Shown here: positions 21,161 through 31,973 of the stretch, in pieces
How positions within the stretch are numbered: position 1 is the stretch's first letter
Layout: the number at the start of each line of letters is the position of its first letter
DNA from: Diaporthe sp. PMI_573
Taxonomy: Eukaryota; Ascomycota; Sordariomycetes; Diaporthales; Diaporthaceae
Reading direction: 5' to 3'
Assembly: GCA_021399435.1 (NCBI GenBank)
Contig: JAJTUP010000163.1
Coordinates: 1 to 61,010, forward strand
DNA: 61,010 nt
Translations under genes and position numbers: made by a program
The notes under the pieces: generated by a model
Told to the model about the DNA's origin: nothing
Databases searched by the model: none
What the model saw: only the letters and a program-made list of their open reading frames with translations

Positions 21161-22494
21161 ATGCAGCAACCGGAATGCCACACGTGCAAGCTACTGCAGA
21201 ACTTTATCGAGGATCTTCAGGTTGGTGATTGCAGAAACTCGTTGGGAACCTTACTGACATACTTTTAGTCTCGAATGAAGCTGCTATTCATAGAACTCCA
21301 ACAACGCCCCTGCCATCCTCTTCCCGAAACATCTCGCGACGACGAACTACAAAGCAGGATCACAGCCAATGAGCACTTAAACGGGCCCAACGACAGCGAG
21401 GGCCCTTCGAAAAGCACTGGACGCGGATGGAAATGCCAGGATCCCGACTGCTTCGACAAACCAAAGACGCTGTTTACCAAGCGTAACAATTTCGTGCGGC
21501 ATTACTCACAACGTATTGTTTTCCTTCCTTCGAATCTGAGCTCATAATGATGACCTTCGGTAGATGTCAAATGTAACGAAAGCTGCCGATTCTGCGGCCT
21601 CAACATAACGAATGTTCGGGAATATGTGACACATTTTGACAAGTGTAAAGAGAAAAAGAGGCAAGAGGAGCTCGGACATACCAACCCCACAATCAAGAAT
21701 GAGGCAATCGAGCAACGGCGGTTGTTAATTAAGAGAGCTGGAGACCAGCTGAATCAGCAACCCTCTACGGCTTCGCGTGTTGGTGACGAAGAAGCTCTGT
21801 CTGTTGCCTCGGATGCTCATCATGTTGAGGCGGGTAGAAAACGACGACGGACCATGGATCCAGTTCCAGATATGGCCACCGAACAGATTTCGTCTCATAC
21901 CATCCCCCCAACCAGGGGACTCCATCAAGGTTAGTGTCCTAATGTACCTGCATTAAAGTTCTCTAATGTTTGACCCAAGACCATGCCGGCCCAACAAGCT
22001 CCCCAACGAGCATGCAACGCTCCCAGACCTGCAATCGAGAAGCAGTGGTTACATCATTGATGGCAGATCCCAACAACTACGAATCCGGACCGTCCTCAAG
22101 GATCACCGAGGCTCCGTCTAAAGACTCAACAGCCCTCCTCCCTCGAGCTCCCTTTGCTGGTTCATACACGATAGACGAGCCATTTGATGCGACCCGGGCC
22201 CCCTTCGCCGATTCATACACGATAGACGAGCCATTTGATGCGACCCAGCCTCCACAGGCCCCCTTCGCCGATTCGTATACGATTAACGAAGCCTTCAATG
22301 CTACGCTGTCTCCACAGGCTCCTTTTGCGCCTTCATACACAATCGACGAGCCCTTTGATAAGACCCCGCATCCGCAAGCCCCCTTTGATGCTTCATACTC
22401 GCCTGACGGAGGACTGGGTTCCGCGAGTCAATACCCGGCATATATGGCAAGAATTATACAGCAACATAGATGGACAGGTTCCACTAGGATGTGA
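21161..22494 (+). CDS. Fungal C2H2/Cys-rich protein with C-terminal peptide repeats
   Basis: The exons are 21161-21220, 21269-21512, 21564-21929 and 21980-22494, giving 394 aa with consistent phases. Introns are 48, 51 and 50 bp. The N-terminus MQQPECHTCKLLQNFIEDLQ continues into SRMKLLFIELQQ, then a finger-like pair: WKCQDPDCFDKPKTLFTKRN with FVRHYSQH, and CNESCRFCGLNITNVREYVT with HFDKC. This Cys/His layout is a recurring fungal type, probably nucleic-acid binding. A basic stretch (GRKRRR) may be a nuclear signal. The C-terminal 110 residues contain five units of about 16-20 residues on the theme APFADSYTIDEPFDAT. The first donor GTTGGT is atypical but phase and continuation fit. Function unknown. 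Confidence 0.72.
22147..22410 (+). repeat. In-gene repeat encoding APFxxSYTIDEPFDxT units
   Basis: Five imperfect in-frame units of about 48-60 bp lie at the 3' end of the zinc-finger gene. Units 2 and 3 are nearly identical at nucleotide level (GCCCCCTTCGCCGATTC). The last unit is degenerate (APFDASYSPDGG). Such arrays change copy number easily. Confidence 0.85.
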
Positions 22495-22540
22495 AATGCT
22501 GGAACTTATTTTGTATCGTCGGTATTCGGTGCTTAGCATG

Positions 22541-23314
22541 TTACAGCTTGTCAGAATCGGGATCTTGGGGCTGGGTTCGTATGAACTCGAAGTTTGTACT
22601 GATGGTTTCGGTCTCCATGTCTTCAACTTTCGGCCGGAGAGTCGCCGGTATAGGCATCTTGGCCCAATACCGCACTTCATCCTCGCACATGTATCCAAGT
22701 TTGGCCACTTTTCCCTTCAACGTCTTGAAGCCAAGTCGTGCGTCGGCTAGAGCACTGCCGGATTATTAGAATGAGTCGTCATTGTGGAAAGGAGACATAC
22801 AGGCCGCCAACTGGCATCTCCACTGGAGTTGGCGTGATCCCTGGTACCTGGAGTTGCTGAGGCAGTATCGCCAGTAACCCATTTTGGGCGGCCGTTGCAT
22901 TCAAAGCATGAAGGTGCGAGCCAGTATCAAAGATCCATTCCGAATGACTGGACCACAGCTGGACCTCCAGTATTCGCATCTCAGGCGTAGTTCTGTTCAG
23001 AACGCAGTGATGGTGTTGTGTTTGGCCGTAGATTTTGTAATATCCCAGCACTGCCTTTGAGAAGAAGGACTCAATAACTTCCCGGGTAATCTGGAAGTGC
23101 GTCATGTATTAGTAGCTTTCCCGAATGTCACTGAATTGCTTACCTTGCGTTCCAAGACGGCTACCCTACACAAGTCCAAGCCCCCTTCGGTTTTCAGGCG
23201 GTAGCCATCTGCCACGATTTCATCCAGACGCTTGCCGATATCCGCATCTTCCAGCGCCCAAAATCCTTTGCTTAAGATGGATTGCCGAGCTTCCTCTAGT
23301 AATTCTGAAGGCAT
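22541..23314 (-). CDS. Unknown protein, 224 aa, three exons
   Basis: The exons on the minus strand are 23314-23144, 23090-22801 and 22754-22541. Phases fit and donors are GTAAGC and GTATGT. The start MPSELLEEARQSILSKGFWA was chosen as the only ATG in frame. A central block reads QLWSSHSEWIFDTGSHLHAL, then PVEMPVGGLALADARLGFKT and LKGKVAKLGYM. The pattern of a His-containing strand, a glycine-rich turn and a late conserved segment is reminiscent of double-stranded beta-helix proteins such as 2-oxoglutarate oxygenases, but I cannot point to a clear metal triad. It is convergent with the zinc-finger gene, with 46 bp between their stops. Function unknown. Confidence 0.65.
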
Positions 23315-24244
23315 GGCTCCGGGTTTGTGGTCGCGATTTGGGCAAAGCAACGAGAAGCTTCGCAGAAAAGAAGAGCGGCACTGCTACGATGCTAAGTATT
23401 TAATGTAGCGTACTGATGGTCAAGGAGGGGCGTCAGCGGGGTTGAAATTTTGCTCGTTGGGGCTGCACCCACGTGCACGCAGGCACTCTCAAACCCCGCC
23501 ATTTCACCGGGTATGATTTGGCGTGCCACGCCACCCCGAGCGATTACGGAGGAGAAATCGGATTCTTGAACTGTACAGGGTGAACCCCTCTTTATTATCA
23601 CGGCGGTACGAGGCCCGCCGACGATGTGACGATATTCCCAACCAATCAGAAGCCCTCGATTCCTCCTCGTCTATCGAATTCGTGGTGTTGATCGCCCCGT
23701 CAAGGCGTTTTCCTATGCATCTACGTCGCCGTCGCCGGCGTTGCTGCCGTCAAGCCCCCACCCATTGCCCCACTCTGCTTGAGGGGTTAGGGTCTGCAGG
23801 CAGCAGGAAACAGCGCAACCCGCCAAGCTGCCCACCACCCACCAAGTACTCACGATACCACACTTCTTGCGTTTGCACCCACAACACCACAACGCACTAT
23901 CATACGCCAACTCCTCGAAGGGGCCTCCCGGTACGTTAATAACGTTATCCGCACGAAGTTTGAGGGCTAATTCGAAGTTATCCTTCTCCTTTTGAGTAAG
24001 GAGTCCTTGGGGTTGTCGTGCCGGTGTTTTCCGGGGTCTTCCTCTTCTTCTGCGCTTGCTCTGGTTGCGGTTGTGCGATGATTTCTTCCACAGCCTAGGA
24101 AAGGACGAGCAACGGACGTATTCGCAAACTTAAGCTCTCTAAAAATCGGATTCCCAGCTTCCGACGCTGCCAATCGTCCCGAAAATTGGGGACAACCAGA
24201 AGGAGACTGCACCCGCCCCAGGACCAGTCTGAAGATTCTAGTTT
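23315..24244. other. Intergenic stretch
   Basis: Several short ORFs rich in Arg/Ser/Pro were seen, none with a recognisable family. This is the presumed promoter of the minus-strand gene at its left edge. Confidence 0.4.
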
Positions 24245-24495
24245 CAGGGATGACCAGGTATGGCCAGTGGAGAGGATCCTCGCACACAAGGGGCCAGAAG
24301 AGGGATCGCGAGTATCTAATCAGGTGGAAGGGATATACAAGCGAGGATGACTCGTGGGAGCCATGGGAAAACGTTTCCTACGACCCTATCCGGGCGTATG
24401 AAGATTCAGAGGGGCCCCTGTTACGTAAGTTCCTGACACATGGCAAGGATCAAAGTCTGGTGAACCATGCTAATCATTTACTACTTGGACTATGA
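24245..24495 (+). pseudogene. Chromodomain gene fragment, frameshifted
   Basis: One frame reads DDQVWPVERILAHKG and, after a one-base shift in the G run near 24281, the next reads KRDREYLIRWKGYTSEDDSW followed by EPWENVS. Together this is a canonical chromodomain (V..ERIL....EYLIRWKGY....SWEP). No upstream protein is evident in either frame. It could be a remnant of a chromodomain protein like the intact gene at 59390-60539 or of a gypsy integrase tail. The frameshift makes it non-functional. Confidence 0.7.
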
Positions 24496-24751
24496 CGTAG
24501 TCGTCGCAGAGTTGGTTACATGGCGTTAACATAGGTCTTTAATTCTATAACTGCCCTCCCACCCTCAAAGAATTTGGGTAACGATGCCGGATGTGTGATG
24601 TTCCTCGTGTAATGTGTTGAACATTATACTCTCGAGAACGTTGGGTAACAACAAGCTATTTATCTAATCCCGGCATACCGTCAAATCAATCACCACTCTA
24701 TGTCTTCCTCTGCAATCAGCCCAATAAGCATACCGCCAGTGTGGGAAATAG

Positions 24752-24870
24752 GCGGTCCATAATGGGCTCCTGGACTGGACCGCCTATTCAGTCCAGTCCA
24801 GTCCAGCAATTTTGTTGGACCAGGTGGTCCAGTCCAAGGCCATTGGACCGACTGGACCGCCCATTTAAGG
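24752..24870. repeat. Repetitive GGACTGGACC/CAGTCCAGTC block with inverted copies
   Basis: GGTCC, CAGTCCA and GACTGGACC recur on both strands: GGCGGTCC at 24752, GGACTGGACCGCC at about 24772, four tandem CAGTC units near 24790, and GACTGGACCGCCC near 24852. The paired ends GGCGGTCC and GGACCGCC could form a stem. It may be a small non-autonomous element or a fold-back repeat; no target duplication was identified. Confidence 0.5.
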
Positions 24871-25222
24871 CCCATATTGTCAGATGAAGGAATAGTGCAA
24901 TCTGATTGGTTGAGCTTGATGGAAAATATGATTATTAGACCAGCATACGTACAGTACATAAGTTAAATACGTTCGATATCGGTGCTATAATGCAGCCGTT
25001 GCAGCGTAAAATGTTGGCCTGACTGCGCAGGCAGCTACTGAAGCCTGGCTAGGCACCATCAATTATTCTACACCCCAACGACTTCTGCCTATCGCGATGA
25101 CTCAATACCGGTATTCTATGTTGCCTAGAAGGCTTTGATGGTATTTAAAGAGACTAAATGCCCTTCTGTTTGCCATTTATGCCATTGCTCCGGAGTAACT
25201 GAATCTCAACCCAAACTTGGTC

Positions 25223-26662
25223 ATGGCATCATTAGCTAGCGACGACCAATCATCTATTATTTCCACAAATGCGAGTAATACTACGGAATTTTCTAGCCTC
25301 TTTCGTATGTCAGGAGCACATCCCCAAAGCCCTGACGGTACGTATGAGGACACTACCGATGATGTCGACGATGCCTACAAAGGTATTAACTGGAGTAGGC
25401 TCGAAGGCTATGCTAAGGCACCGCATTCCAAGCGACAGCACATCTCCTGGACATGGGAACATGGATATCGCATTCAAAACATAAATAGCCAAGTTATCTT
25501 CTGGCTTTGCAAGATTTGCATACAGAGAAAGGTTAATAGGAACACTATGTATAATATTGCTGGCGGCTCGCACTCGCAGATACGTCACCTCCGAGATAAA
25601 CACAATTTGGATGCGAACGGCCCTATTCAAAAGAAGCGGCGGCTTACTTTCAACGGCGACTCCTCGACAGCAGGACCGATCGAGCAAGCTCTTATCAATC
25701 AGCGAATATCCGACTTCAGTCCTGAGCGATTCAAGACGGCCTTACTACGCTGGATGGCCTACGCAAATATCTCCTTCCGCCAAATAGAACTTCCGCAATT
25801 CCATGATCTTCTACAGGAGGCATACGCCGAGATTGGCACCGCTGGGTGCTTACCAGCTCATACGCTCGTGAGCTGGATTAAACGAGACTTTCACCATTAC
25901 AAGGCTATTGCCGACTGCCTGAACAAGAAGCTAAAAGGTGAACGGCTGCAGCAGGCGATCAAGGACTTCCATGATTCTATACACATAGAGGAAATTAACC
26001 GACAGCTAAACGGCGTTAAACCGTCCAAGGTGATCGCACCGGCCATTGACTACGAGCTACCCGAGCGGGCTCGGGTAGCTCGGCTATTCTCACAGGCCGC
26101 AGACGTGCTCAACAGAAAGGCGCTCTACCCATTGCGCATAGGCCTTGTGAAGACACTAGCTCAGCTCTGCAGACGGCGAGAAAGCCGGTGCCGTCCTCAG
26201 ATAAGACGCAGCCGCAAGGCAGACCCACCAAACATGTCGACGAATGGGATTACAAAGCCCACAGTGCAAGACTCAACTTCGTTGCCATTCTGTCCATTCT
26301 GCAGGTGGGCTGATGACCAGGTAGGAGAGAGCCAACGGGAAAAACCATGGCGTATTGATAGCCTAGCAAGGCATCTTCGTACCAAACATCTCCGAAGGCA
26401 GCAAACGCCGTTTGATTGTCCTTACAACGGCTGCCGGGAAGTTCTTAGGGGTGCAGAGCACTTCGCAAACCACACAGCGCCTGCACGGTCTCCATCTGCC
26501 GCCGGCAGTCATTTCCAGGTAACTCTTGTGACGTCGCTGGTTCGGGTACCTGCATGGCCATCCCACCCAAATCGCCATCCCACCCAAATCGCCATCCATC
26601 TAAATTGCTATCCTATTTCAATCACATGCCGCCGGAGCCGGGTCCCGCCGAGTCTGCAGTGA
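25223..26662 (+). CDS. Chimeric ORF: hAT BED/N-terminal region joined to DUF3435-type C-terminus
   Basis: One uninterrupted frame gives about 479 aa from the ATG at 25223. Residues about 50-225 resemble a hAT transposase N-terminus: a BED-finger-like block (HISWTWEHGYRIQNINSQV, then CKICIQRK and HLRDKHNL) and the helical segment ending VSWIKRDFHHYKAI. From about residue 238 the sequence changes to the C-terminal part of fungal DUF3435/FluG-type proteins: HIEEINRQLNGVKPSKVIAP, IDYELPERARVARL, LCRRRESR, then a finger (CPFCRW...RIDSLARHLRTKHLR...CPYNGC). The hAT catalytic and dimerisation domains and the DUF3435 recombinase core are absent. The last 60 residues look like read-through sequence. 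The fusion could be expressed, but its function is unknown. Family assignments are from recalled motifs. Confidence 0.6.
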   Translation: MASLASDDQSSIISTNASNTTEFSSLFRMSGAHPQSPDGTYEDTTDDVDDAYKGINWSRLEGYAKAPHSKRQHISWTWEHGYRIQNINSQVIFWLCKICIQRKVNRNTMYNIAGGSHSQIRHLRDKHNLDANGPIQKKRRLTFNGDSSTAGPIEQALINQRISDFSPERFKTALLRWMAYANISFRQIELPQFHDLLQEAYAEIGTAGCLPAHTLVSWIKRDFHHYKAIADCLNKKLKGERLQQAIKDFHDSIHIEEINRQLNGVKPSKVIAPAIDYELPERARVARLFSQAADVLNRKALYPLRIGLVKTLAQLCRRRESRCRPQIRRSRKADPPNMSTNGITKPTVQDSTSLPFCPFCRWADDQVGESQREKPWRIDSLARHLRTKHLRRQQTPFDCPYNGCREVLRGAEHFANHTAPARSPSAAGSHFQVTLVTSLVRVPAWPSHPNRHPTQIAIHLNCYPISITCRRSRVPPSLQ

Positions 26663-27240
26663 TTGGCCTTCAAAGTCAACAGGGTACTGTATTTGCTGTT
26701 GGGTACATATTTCGCTGTAAGTCTTTTTCCTCCCAACAACCCAAGAGCCTCTGTACTTCCCCTTCCCGTCCAATATGCAGGACACCAATGTTGCTGCATG
26801 CCACTCTACAAAGTATAAAGCGCGTGAACTTGGAGCTTCCCACATCAGGGGAAATCGGCTGATTGTTGAGTACGATGTTGAGAAATGACAACTGAAGGGT
26901 TCCTGGTCTTTGCCACCCCCTCGCCGATTTCCTCCGCAATCTAGAATGCTACGGGATCCCGGGATGGAATTGCCGAGCGGCATGGAATGACTCGCGACAT
27001 GTGCAATTGGTGGATTGGTCCGTGCAAGTTTCGTCTGGCCAAGTAGCTCTCGCGAGGCGTCTGTAGGTCGCCCTTTTTCTCCGGCAGGGGGCTGCCTGTG
27101 GTTCATGTGGCGCTGGTCAGTCATATGCGTTGCATTTGGTGAGCAAGCCGTCTTAATCTCTTAGATCGCTTCGGGCCACCGAATGCATAGCCGATTCGAG
27201 GTTAGGTGCATTTCATCGACGAGAGACACTGGCAGCACCT
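26663..27240. other. Intergenic stretch
   Basis: A 168-codon minus-strand frame (26618-27124) crosses it but shows no domain and no gene-like start context. I see nothing convincing apart from the promoter at its right edge. Confidence 0.4.
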
Positions 27241-27241
27241 C

Positions 27242-27249
27242 TATATAAA
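27242..27249 (+). promoter_or_regulatory. TATA box of the aldolase gene
   Basis: TATATAAA is 31 bp before an ATG at 27280 and 109 bp before the ATG at 27358. Given usual TATA-to-start-site spacing, the second ATG is the more likely translation start. Confidence 0.55.
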
Positions 27250-27357
27250 CAGCGCCCTATTCGTGGCGAGAACTCCAAAATGTTGTCATCAAACGTTCAG
27301 ACCTTTCGATATCCACAACGTTCCCCGGGTCCGATATTCCGCAGAAGATCGGCCGAG

Positions 27358-28265
27358 ATGGTGACAACCAAGGATGTCTTGAAATCCCTCATCGCCGCTA
27401 ATCATGTACTACATTTCAACGACGTGCTCGACGCCTACGGCCATATCTCGGTCAGAAACCCAGACAATTCCTCGACCTTTTTATTATCGCGCGATCTCGC
27501 TCCAGCGCTGGTCTCCGGCGCCGAGGACATCGTCGAGTACCTGGTTGAGAACGCAGCTGCCGTAGCACCCAACCCACCCGCCGGTTACATCGAGCGCTTC
27601 ATCCACAGCGAGGTATACAAGCGCTATCCGTCGGTCAACAGTGTTATCCACAGCCATACCGATTCCATCATCCCATTCGGCGTTACCCAGGTTCCGTTGC
27701 TCCCCGTAGGCCAGACGGGCAGTGTTTTCGGTTAGCGGCCACCGTTTTGCTTACAAGAGGATTAAACATATATTAAATTTGCTGACTCCCGTTAGGGCAA
27801 AGTGCTCCCGTATTCGACATCGCTGACTATTTCCTCCCCACCGACAGCCACGCCCTGATCATCCGTAATATGCGTTTCGGCGCCGCGCTAGCGACGTACT
27901 TTGGCGGCAGCACACCGAACGGTACCACGAACGGCACCGTGCCCGTCAACAACGTGGTTCTCATGCGAGGCCACGGCATGACGGTCATCGGCCCGGACAT
28001 AGTCACGGCTGTGTTTCGGGCTGTGTACACTCCGGGCGCGGCCAACGACCAGAAAGACGCCATCGGCTTGGCTGCGCACGGTGGTCCCGATGGTCAGTCC
28101 GGCGGTGGCGGCGGGCCGATCCGGTACTTGACCGGCCGGGAGCTGAATGACATTATTGGTATTGGAACTTCGTTCTACTCTCGTGCTTGGGAGCTATGGG
28201 TGAGGCAGACGGAGGCAGCGGCGAACAAGGACATTTATAAGAATACTGTTGGCAGCCCTTTATAA
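27358..28265 (+). CDS. Class II aldolase/adducin-family protein
   Basis: The exons are 27358-27730 and 27796-28265, with a 65-bp intron (GTTAGC...GCTGAC...TTAG) and consistent phase, giving 280 aa. An in-frame ATG at 27280 would add 26 residues but sits too close to the TATA box. The protein reads MVTTKDVLKSLIAANHVLHF, DAYGHISVRNP, then FIHSEVYKRYPSVNSVIHSH. The HSH pair and a later histidine in LMRGHGMTV correspond to the zinc-binding triad of class II aldolases, so the metal site looks complete. Members cleave or dehydrate sugar-phosphate-like substrates; fungal homologues of this short form have no settled substrate. It seems intact and cytosolic. The C-terminus has an unusual glycine-rich loop (GQSGGGGGP). 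Confidence 0.82.
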
Positions 28266-28780
28266 GTAGCGTGTTGATTCCTCGGAGTATTAAAGCTGAA
28301 GCGCCACAAGGAGATTTACGCCAGGTCATGCTGGGATTGTGGGAACTGAAAGCTACTTTTTTTCGGGGCTGCGGTGAATACGGCAATTGGCTTTCGGTGT
28401 GGTTTGTTTGTCTGAGGCTCGTTGAAAGCCACTCGTATGATCTCTGTTTCTTGTGATGTTGTATTCCAGAATGTGGAATTGCGATTTGGTATGTCATGTC
28501 AAGCCAGACTCTTTGTCACAATCGTTTGCCCGCGAGACGTTTCGTTCGGGTCGAGGTCACATTGTGAAACGACCAATGAGGAGGCCGAGAAAGACGCGAA
28601 ATATGGACGTCCGGGCTTCCGCGGTGTGGCTCCCGCGGCGAAATTTCTGGCTTCCGCGGTTCCCTAGGCCGTGGCTTGCATTTCACATGTACGGGGATTC
28701 GGCGTTTTCTGTATTGAGTGTTGTTGTGCATATCGAGCAGTCCCAGCCACGCTAAAAACGCCCCTATCACACGGCAATGG
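28266..28780. other. Non-coding stretch
   Basis: Downstream of the aldolase. No gene was recognised. Confidence 0.4.
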
Positions 28781-28784
28781 TCGG

Positions 28785-29009
28785 CAGGGCTCCTAATAGT
28801 GCGGACCATTAAGAGCACTATTAGTGCACACTGTAGTCCGGACTAATAGTCCATGCACTATTGGTTCAGTGTGACGTCTCTCGGACTACACCGATGGTTC
28901 AGTGCAGGCCTCTCGGACCACACTGGTAGTCCAGTGTAACTCAACCAGACTGACCAGTAGTCCAGTGCGAGGGACGCAGACTAACAGTCTCACTATTAGT
29001 GCGCCCAAG
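28785..29009. repeat. Possible small non-autonomous element
   Basis: The left end begins CAGGGCTCCTAATAGTGCGG and the right end, read on the opposite strand, begins CTTGGGCGCACTAATAGTGA. The shared core CTAATAGTG forms imperfect inverted ends about 225 bp apart. Inside, TAGTCC/GGACTA and CAGTGTG motifs alternate. The layout is that of a hAT-like MITE, but the 8-bp flanks (ATGGTCGG and ACTCAACG) do not match. Confidence 0.4.
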
Positions 29010-29934
29010 ACTCAACGTGCGTCAAGCAGCGTCTTCCCGAGTTTGGAGGCAGCTGCAGAGAACCCAGTCAAGAACTCCGTGACCCAACGCGTCGGACGCG
29101 TCGACCGCGCGTGGCGAAATTTTCAGGATGGTGCTAAGACATGTTAGCAGGTACAACTGTTACACTGTGTTGATATATTGTACCTTAGGTATCACGTAAC
29201 TGAAACCATCTTCTTAACAAGAGCCCAGAATTGCCTGCATGTACATGTTCAGCAGCAACTTGATTTTATAGCTTTGGAATGGGCTATCTGGCTGATTTCC
29301 GAGAAGAATTTACAGCCTGAGAGACGATGAAGGGCATGTTATCTGGGTTGCGAATCCCAAGTCGTGGAGTTAAGAGATACAAACCCTGACATTACAGTCA
29401 CATTCATACCAGCCAGATCATAGTTACGGAGTTGCTGAGAGCCCCAGTCTGGTATCAATTCCATCATGATCTGAGATATATTGCCAAGTTGTTGTTTTCA
29501 GTCGCCAAAGTGCATGATGCCAAACCGTGGCCCCCGTTTTCTCCGCTAATGTGATACATTACGTCCCAACCCAAAGCGCAGATTAAGTCAAATCCAGTCC
29601 GCCTGAAAGCTATTTATCTCTTAAGCCTTTTCCTCTACTGTCCATTTCCCATGCCGCACCTTTTTTTTTTCGAAGCCAGGGGTCCACTGCACTCATGGAC
29701 GTCCGTCTCAGCCACAATAGAGCCCTGGAAGGATGGACCACCACATGCGATGCTCAACTCACGGTCCCACCGCTCGGCTTACGTGCGCAAACTGAAAAGC
29801 GAGGTCAAGAATCAATTGTAATCTGGCACCTGGCTGGCACGAGGCGAGCGCGAAGACGGCGCGAGCGGACCAATGAGCGACGATCCAAGGTTTTCGCATG
29901 ACGCTGACGCTGAAGCTGAAGGGGATGGTGCTAC
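29010..29934. other. Non-coding stretch
   Basis: No gene, RNA gene or repeat was recognised. A poly-T run lies near 29662. Confidence 0.4.
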
Positions 29935-30830
29935 CAGGGTAGGGAATCAATCCATCCACGTCAATATCCGACTTTGTGGATGGAATTGACGGCTTACTCA
30001 GCAAAGTGCTCGTGGATTGACTTCCACGAAGCCATCTGTGGATTGATGTCCATAATATTGAACCCGTGGAAGACCCCTGTCACATTAACTCGGATTTCCT
30101 AATCGGGCAATTCGGGAACCCGTCGCCGAAACTTTCTATTGCCTTACTCCTGGCGCTCCTCCAAACCAGCCCGTTCAACAGCCTCCTGTAACGCTGTATC
30201 GTCAAGCAGTATGCTATCGACATCTTCGATAATGCCTGCGCGTAACCAAGATCGCAGCGTTTGGATTAGTCCAATCGTCCCGGCGTCTAAGCGGTTTCGG
30301 AGGGGCGTGACCATCAACCCGGTGGCGGAGAACAGTCTCTCGCACTCCGAGCTCATGGCCGGCACTGTCATGACGTCAAGAGCCATTCGAGATAGCCTTG
30401 GATACTCAAACCTCTTGAGGACCCAATACTCAACTGGGTCTGCGACGTCCTTGTCGCTCCCAGACACACTGGCCTGCCAGCGGATATATTCATCCGCTTG
30501 AGCAGCGGACGGTTGGCTTTGACGGTATCGGTTGCGATACCGATCAAAGGAGGACAAAGTCGTCTTTCGCCTCTTCACAACCGGACCTTCAGGAGAGGTG
30601 ACTGTGATCTGTAGGTCTCTGTATTCCGTATCCCAAAGACGTTGTACGATTTCCTTCGCTTCATCGACCCAACCTGGATGCTGTTGACCCCAAACCTCGT
30701 CGAAATAGTCCCATCGTAGGCTAGGATGCAAGGCGGCGGCGGCGTAGTATGCTGGCGAGTCCCTCAAAGTATTGTAATATGGCTGGTGAACTAATCTTTC
30801 TCTAAGAGCAAGGCTCGAAGTTAGTCGAAA
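29935..30830 (-). mobile_element. hAT transposon, 5'-truncated copy D
   Basis: The low-coordinate end starts CAGGGTAGGGAATCAATCCA at 29935, which is a hAT-type terminus and resembles the end of copy F (CAGGCCTCGCAATCAATCCA at 55883). Transposase coding lies at 30144-30767. The 5' half and the second terminus are missing. Confidence 0.7.
30144..30785 (-). pseudogene. hAT transposase, C-terminal quarter (copy D)
   Basis: The frame begins PYYNTLRDSPAYYAAAALHP and contains the dimerisation motifs YPRLSRMALDVMTVPAMSSE, CERLFSATG and TLRSWLRAGIIEDVD. It represents about the last 210 residues of a hAT transposase with no frameshift in the retained part. Catalytic domains are missing. Confidence 0.85.
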
Positions 30831-30999
30831 GTATGATTCATCTTGACAAAACCCCGAGCTCCTCCCTCCTAGTATGTCCCTCTTGTTCTTGTCCTTCTCC
30901 TTTCATAGTAAGAAATTCTACTTCGACAAATCGAAAAAATTTCGACGCACGCAGGTTAATGAACTTTCGAATAGAAACGCAAAACAAAAGTGGTCTGGT

Positions 31000-31551
31000 A
31001 TGGAATTATCACACTTGAGAAGGGACGTAGGCGACATTGAAAACACAGGGCCAATTGTGAACGCTTCCCTGTGGGCACTCTGCGGCGTTACTACATTATT
31101 CCTAATCGTACGACTGCTGGTCAAAGTCGGCCGAAAACATAAATTATGGTGGGACGACTGCTTTCTAAGTCTAGCGTGGGTATGTCTTGTCCGTCGCTCT
31201 TCACCCACAGTTTATACGTTGAATAATAAAATGCATACTTTTTAGGCTTGTCTACTTGCAGAAACAGTTTTGATGAGTGCTGCCATTCATCTCGGCTTTG
31301 GTAAACGACCGACGAACATTAATCCACAAAACCTATCCATAGTACTCCTGTTATGCCAGTTGGTGGGCTCGTTCATAATCCTGGCAACAGCCTGGAGCAA
31401 AACAGCAATCGCCTCCTCATTGCTCAAAATTTCCGGCACGGGATTGAAGAAAATCCTTTGGGCCATTATAATATCCTTGAATCTTCTACATGGGGTTACC
31501 CTCTTCGTACAATGGGCAAGCTGTACGCCTGTTGAGAAACATTGTAGTTGA
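31000..31551 (+). pseudogene. SAT4/PTH11-type seven-helix membrane protein, truncated
   Basis: The exons are 31000-31179 and 31246-31551 (66-bp intron, donor GTATGT), 161 aa. The start MELSHLRRDVGD precedes hydrophobic helices. The typical family block KLWWDDCFLSLAW sits at the exon junction, followed by GFGKRPTNINPQNL, a helix with SKTAIASSLLKISG, and the motif WASCTPVEKHC. Fungal rhodopsin-like (SAT4/DUF3328-neighbour) proteins have about seven helices in 250-300 residues; this frame stops after about four, directly after the CxPVEK motif. Codons following the stop contain further stops. It is probably a 3'-degraded gene. An upstream in-frame ATG at 30874 exists but its leader is low quality. 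Confidence 0.65.
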
Positions 31552-31973
31552 TACTGTTCACAATCTGGTGTAAAATGCTGAAGCGCTTCTTGATCGGCAG
31601 ATGATGTAACGGCAAGAAGTTTCCACCCCTGCACAAGTATCAGACAGCTTTGTTTCGTTTTAGCTTTTCGCACGACCCTGACCTATCAAGGACGATGTAG
31701 CCAGAACGGGCAGACCTATCTTTTATACAGGTAAAATCGCTGTGACCCTGTTAGTCGCTCCTGAATTTGAAACAGCTGCCCCAGCCTGTCAACTGCGCAT
31801 ACTACTGGCACCGTCTAACCCCTGTTCCAGCTGAGAGCAGCTGCACAAGGGACCCTTCCTAACGGGAGGCCTTCCTAGCAAGCCGGCTTGACGGCTGCTC
31901 CCCAGTTAGACCTGATTCTAAACTGCTGATTGGTCAAGCTTGTCTGGGTCAGAAACACAGTTTCCACAAGATG

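Noticed and set aside
23763..23800. GGGGTTAGGGTCTGC, telomere-like
   Set aside because: A single TTAGGG word, not a repeat tract.
26618..27124. 168-codon minus-strand frame
   Set aside because: No domain and odd composition; it overlaps the end of the chimeric ORF.
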